Shown here one piece after another: positions 61,864-64,000 of a stretch of DNA of 64,000 bases. Location: NCBI GenBank assembly GCA_947476745.1, contig CANJRG010000004.1, forward strand, positions 124,001 to 188,000. The letters run 5' to 3'. A model generated the notes under the pieces. The model was not told the origin of the DNA and searched no databases. It worked only from the letters and a program-made list of their open reading frames with translations. Origin of the DNA: Acidimicrobiia bacterium. GTDB lineage: Bacteria; Actinomycetota; Acidimicrobiia; Acidimicrobiales; CAIXPF01. Position 1 is the stretch's first letter, and each line of letters begins with the position of its first letter. Position numbers and translations under genes: made by a program.

Positions 61864-63075
61864 TCACCAGGCGGCGTGCAACACCTCGAGGACCTCGGAC
61901 GCTTCGGTGACCGGCCGGGGGTTCGTGGCGAGGGCACCGTCGCCGAGCACGTGGTCGGCCACGCCCGCCAGGTCGTGCTCGGCGATGCCGACGTCACGCA
62001 GCCTGGTGGGCAGGCCCAGCGTGACCGTGAGCTGCTCGATGGTGACCACCAGCGCCTCGACGGCGGCGTCGCCGCCGCCGCGGACCCCTGCGGCACGCGC
62101 CGCCCGCTGCAACGCGGCACCGGCCGCCGGGGCGTTCCAGCGCAGCACGTGGGGCAGCACGATCGTGGAAGCCACCCCGTGGCCGACGCCGAGCCCGCCA
62201 CCGAGTTGGTGGCGCAACCCGGCGACCAGGCCGACCCCGACCATGGCCAGCTGCGGCAGGGCCATGCCCACCGCGAACTGGCAACGGCCGCGTGCCCCGA
62301 GGTTGTCGGGATCGGCCGTGGCCGGGCCCAACTCCTCCAACAGCATGGCCAGCGCGGCCACGGCCACCGCATCGGACAGCGGCGTGGCCCGGCGGGAGCA
62401 CAGCACCTCGACGGTGTCGGCCAGCGCCTTCATCCCGGTGGCGGCCCACAGCGCGGCCGGGGTGTCGCGGGTCAGCTCGGGGTCGAGCACCACCCAGCGC
62501 GGGGTCAGCTTGGGGTCGCGGTAGAGCTGCTTCACGCCGCCGACCGGATCGGTGATGCCCGCGGCCCCGGTGAACTCAGCCCCCGACAACGTCGTGGGCA
62601 AGGACAGGTGCGGCAGCTTCGGCGCGTTGAGCTGTGGACGGCGGTTGCGGCCAGGCTGGCCGGCATGGAACTCGAGCCGGAGCCGGCTGAGGTCGTCACC
62701 CTCGGCCAGCACCATGGCGATGCCCTTGGTGAGATCGACCACCGAGCTTCCCCCGAGGCTGATCAGGCCGTCTGCACCGCCGGCAGCGGCGGCGGTCGCA
62801 CCGGCGAGCACGACCGGCTCGGGCGTGTGCTCACGGGACCCGTCGTACCGACCGGCGAAGCGGGCACCGAGTATCGCCTCGACGGCGTCGGCGAGCCCGC
62901 AGCGCACCACCGACGGCGTGGTCACGACGAAAGCCCGCTCGACGCCGCATCGATCCAGCAGCTTGCCCAGCTCGGCCCGGGTGGTGCCCGGCCCGTAGAC
63001 GATGCCCTCGGCAGCGGGGTGGGTGATCCGTCCGACCAGGGGCGCAGCGGACGGATGGGCAGGATCGACGGCCAT
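61864..63075 (-). CDS. Iron-containing alcohol dehydrogenase, maleylacetate-reductase-like
   Basis: 403 residues. NAD-binding GGADGLISLGGSSVVDLTKGIA, substrate/metal helix LPHLSLPTTLSGAEFTGAAGI, and a C-terminal metal region GLGVGHGVASTIVLPHVLRWN with the His ligands. LPTTLSGAE favours maleylacetate reductase over plain alcohol dehydrogenase. It would reduce maleylacetate to 3-oxoadipate in ring degradation. Leaderless start; convergent with the small conserved gene. Confidence 0.87.
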   Translation of the reverse strand: MAVDPAHPSAAPLVGRITHPAAEGIVYGPGTTRAELGKLLDRCGVERAFVVTTPSVVRCGLADAVEAILGARFAGRYDGSREHTPEPVVLAGATAAAAGGADGLISLGGSSVVDLTKGIAMVLAEGDDLSRLRLEFHAGQPGRNRRPQLNAPKLPHLSLPTTLSGAEFTGAAGITDPVGGVKQLYRDPKLTPRWVVLDPELTRDTPAALWAATGMKALADTVEVLCSRRATPLSDAVAVAALAMLLEELGPATADPDNLGARGRCQFAVGMALPQLAMVGVGLVAGLRHQLGGGLGVGHGVASTIVLPHVLRWNAPAAGAALQRAARAAGVRGGGDAAVEALVVTIEQLTVTLGLPTRLRDVGIAEHDLAGVADHVLGDGALATNPRPVTEASEVLEVLHAAW

Positions 63076-63081
63076 CGGCGG

Positions 63082-63087
63082 AACGTA
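63082..63087 (-). promoter_or_regulatory. -10 box of a leaderless promoter (TACGTT)
   Basis: On the minus strand it ends six bases before the ATG at 63075. Confidence 0.6.
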
Positions 63088-63166
63088 GCACCGGCGGGAA
63101 CCACCGCGTGCGCCGGTTCCGTGCCACCACGGCGCACCCCGTCGCCCCGCCTGGCAGACTCCGACC

Positions 63167-63928
63167 GTGAGCTTCGTCGACGAACAACGTGAAGGCGCGC
63201 TGCTCAAGCGCGAGTTCGACCTCGACCGCGACGGTCGGTTGGTCTCGGGGGTGCTGTGGCAGCCCGACGCCGCGCAGCCCGGTGCCCCGCTGGTCTGTTG
63301 CGGGCACGGTGCCTCCGGGGACCGCCACCAGGCACCCATCCCCTGGCTCGCCCGGCGCTTGGCCGGCGAGCACGGCTGTTTCGTGTTGTCCATCGACGGA
63401 CCGGTGCACGGCCGGCGGTTCGTCGCGCCGGGCGGGCGGGAGTCGTTCTGGCCGGAATGGCATCGGGAGGGCAGCGTCGAGGACATGGTCGCCGACTGGC
63501 GCTTCGCCCTCGACCACGTCCGGTCGCTGCCCGAGGTCGGCACCGGCCCGGTCGGCTACTGGGGCCTGTCGATGGGCACCATTTTCGGGGCCCCGTTCGT
63601 GGCCGCCGAGCCCCGTATCGAGGTTGCCGTGCTCGGCCTGATGGGCATCACCGGGCCCGACCACTACCGCCCGCGGGTGACCGCCGCGGCGAAGGCCATC
63701 ACCTGCCCGGTGCTGTTCCTGTGGCAGCTCGAGGACGAACTGTTCTCCCGTGAGGAGTACCTGGCGCTGTTCGACGCGTTCCGCTCGCCCGACAAGCGGC
63801 TGCACGCCAACCCGGGCCTGCACCCGGCGGTGCCGATCGAGGAACTGCACCACAGCATCGCGTTCCTGATGAGCCGGCTCGCCGGCGGGACCACCGACAC
63901 CAGCCCCACCTTCACCGTATCCAACTGA
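63167..63928 (+). CDS. Alpha/beta hydrolase (dienelactone-hydrolase-like)
   Basis: 253 residues from GTG. LVCCGHGASGDRHQ is the oxyanion-side HG motif, GYWGLSMGTIFG the nucleophile elbow with Ser, FLWQLEDELFSRE the acid region and ANPGLHPAVP the His region. It hydrolyses an ester or lactone; its place beside a maleylacetate-reductase-like gene fits lower-pathway ring degradation, by inference. Confidence 0.85.
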   Translation: MSFVDEQREGALLKREFDLDRDGRLVSGVLWQPDAAQPGAPLVCCGHGASGDRHQAPIPWLARRLAGEHGCFVLSIDGPVHGRRFVAPGGRESFWPEWHREGSVEDMVADWRFALDHVRSLPEVGTGPVGYWGLSMGTIFGAPFVAAEPRIEVAVLGLMGITGPDHYRPRVTAAAKAITCPVLFLWQLEDELFSREEYLALFDAFRSPDKRLHANPGLHPAVPIEELHHSIAFLMSRLAGGTTDTSPTFTVSN

Positions 63929-63935
63929 CAAACCA

Positions 63936-63967
63936 TACTAATCAGTACGGGCAAACCGGTACGTACT
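63936..63967. promoter_or_regulatory. AT-richer palindromic region at the window end
   Basis: TACT-AATC-AGTA (63936-63947) is an inverted repeat, and AGTACG (63944) pairs with CGTACT (63962). The last 70 bases are much poorer in GC than the rest, as expected for a promoter/operator of a gene beyond the right edge. Confidence 0.5.
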
Positions 63968-64000
63968 GCTCGGTATTCACCGACGCGTACGCACTTACTG

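Noticed and set aside
1-64000. tRNA or rRNA genes, insertion sequences, attachment sites
   Set aside because: No cloverleaf with a TTCGA arm outside coding sequence, no transposase or integrase motif, and no rRNA-like stretch was seen.

Overview
The window is very GC-rich and gene-dense. It has short intergenic gaps, many 4-base ATGA/GTGA start-stop overlaps, F420-type luciferase-like oxidoreductases, TetR and GntR regulators, and many starts that sit 5-7 bases after a TANNNT -10 box (leaderless mRNAs). This fits a high-GC actinobacterium; the mix of Rieske oxygenases, CaiB enzymes, amidohydrolases and paired LLM enzymes makes me think of Acidimicrobiia, but that is an inference with no marker gene to prove it. 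No rRNA, tRNA, CRISPR, phage or transposase was seen.

Layout. 1-3952 (minus): a molybdenum hydroxylase large subunit cut by the window edge, a cupin and a questin-oxidase-like protein. 4019-8669 (plus): an FGE/SUMF1-fold protein, an array of six 30-bp repeats that copy its own 3' end, a mini thioredoxin-reductase-like flavoprotein, a family 2 glycosyltransferase and a long WD40 protein. 8838-12343 (plus): TetR, Rieske oxygenase alpha and beta subunits, and an aldo/keto reductase. 12538-16814: DEAD-box helicase, two small proteins, an amidohydrolase and a TetR. 17214-21127: a fused HyuA-HyuB (5-oxoprolinase-type) gene broken by a frameshift and an amber stop. 21205-35724: P450, carboxylesterase, Rieske oxygenase, HrpA, MFS transporter, phytanoyl-CoA-dioxygenase-like protein, metallophosphoesterase, epoxide hydrolase and acyl-CoA synthetase. 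35898-37195 (plus): a carboxymuconolactone-decarboxylase/AhpD-fold gene whose in-frame TGA lies exactly at the second position of the redox motif (Cys-Val-His-Sec), followed by a SECIS-like hairpin and a DsbA-like gene; I read it as a selenoprotein operon.

37255-52821 (minus): a fused two-domain CaiB CoA-transferase, then an 11-gene block: GntR regulator, a BMP-type ABC importer (ATPase, two permeases, lipoprotein), biuret hydrolase BiuH, allophanate hydrolase AtzF, a second cysteine hydrolase, and the three subunits related to oxamate carbamoyltransferase AllH-AllF-AllG. Ten of the genes sit in two runs of 4-base overlaps, so this looks like one transcription unit that imports a ureide-type compound and breaks it to ammonia and CO2, with a carbamoyl-transfer branch. 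A 20-bp palindrome overlaps the promoter of the GntR gene and is a likely operator.

53098-64000: SnoaL-like protein, SDR, fumarylacetoacetase/hydratase family protein, amidohydrolase, VOC protein, CaiB, two LLM oxidoreductases, a flavin/PNPOx-type protein, a small conserved protein, a maleylacetate-reductase-like dehydrogenase and an alpha/beta hydrolase: a peripheral degradation set for organic acids or aromatics, mostly expressed as single genes.

Two features recur through the window: leaderless promoters, and short tandem duplications (8-33 bp units) both between genes and in frame within genes, twice copying a gene's last codons plus its stop codon.
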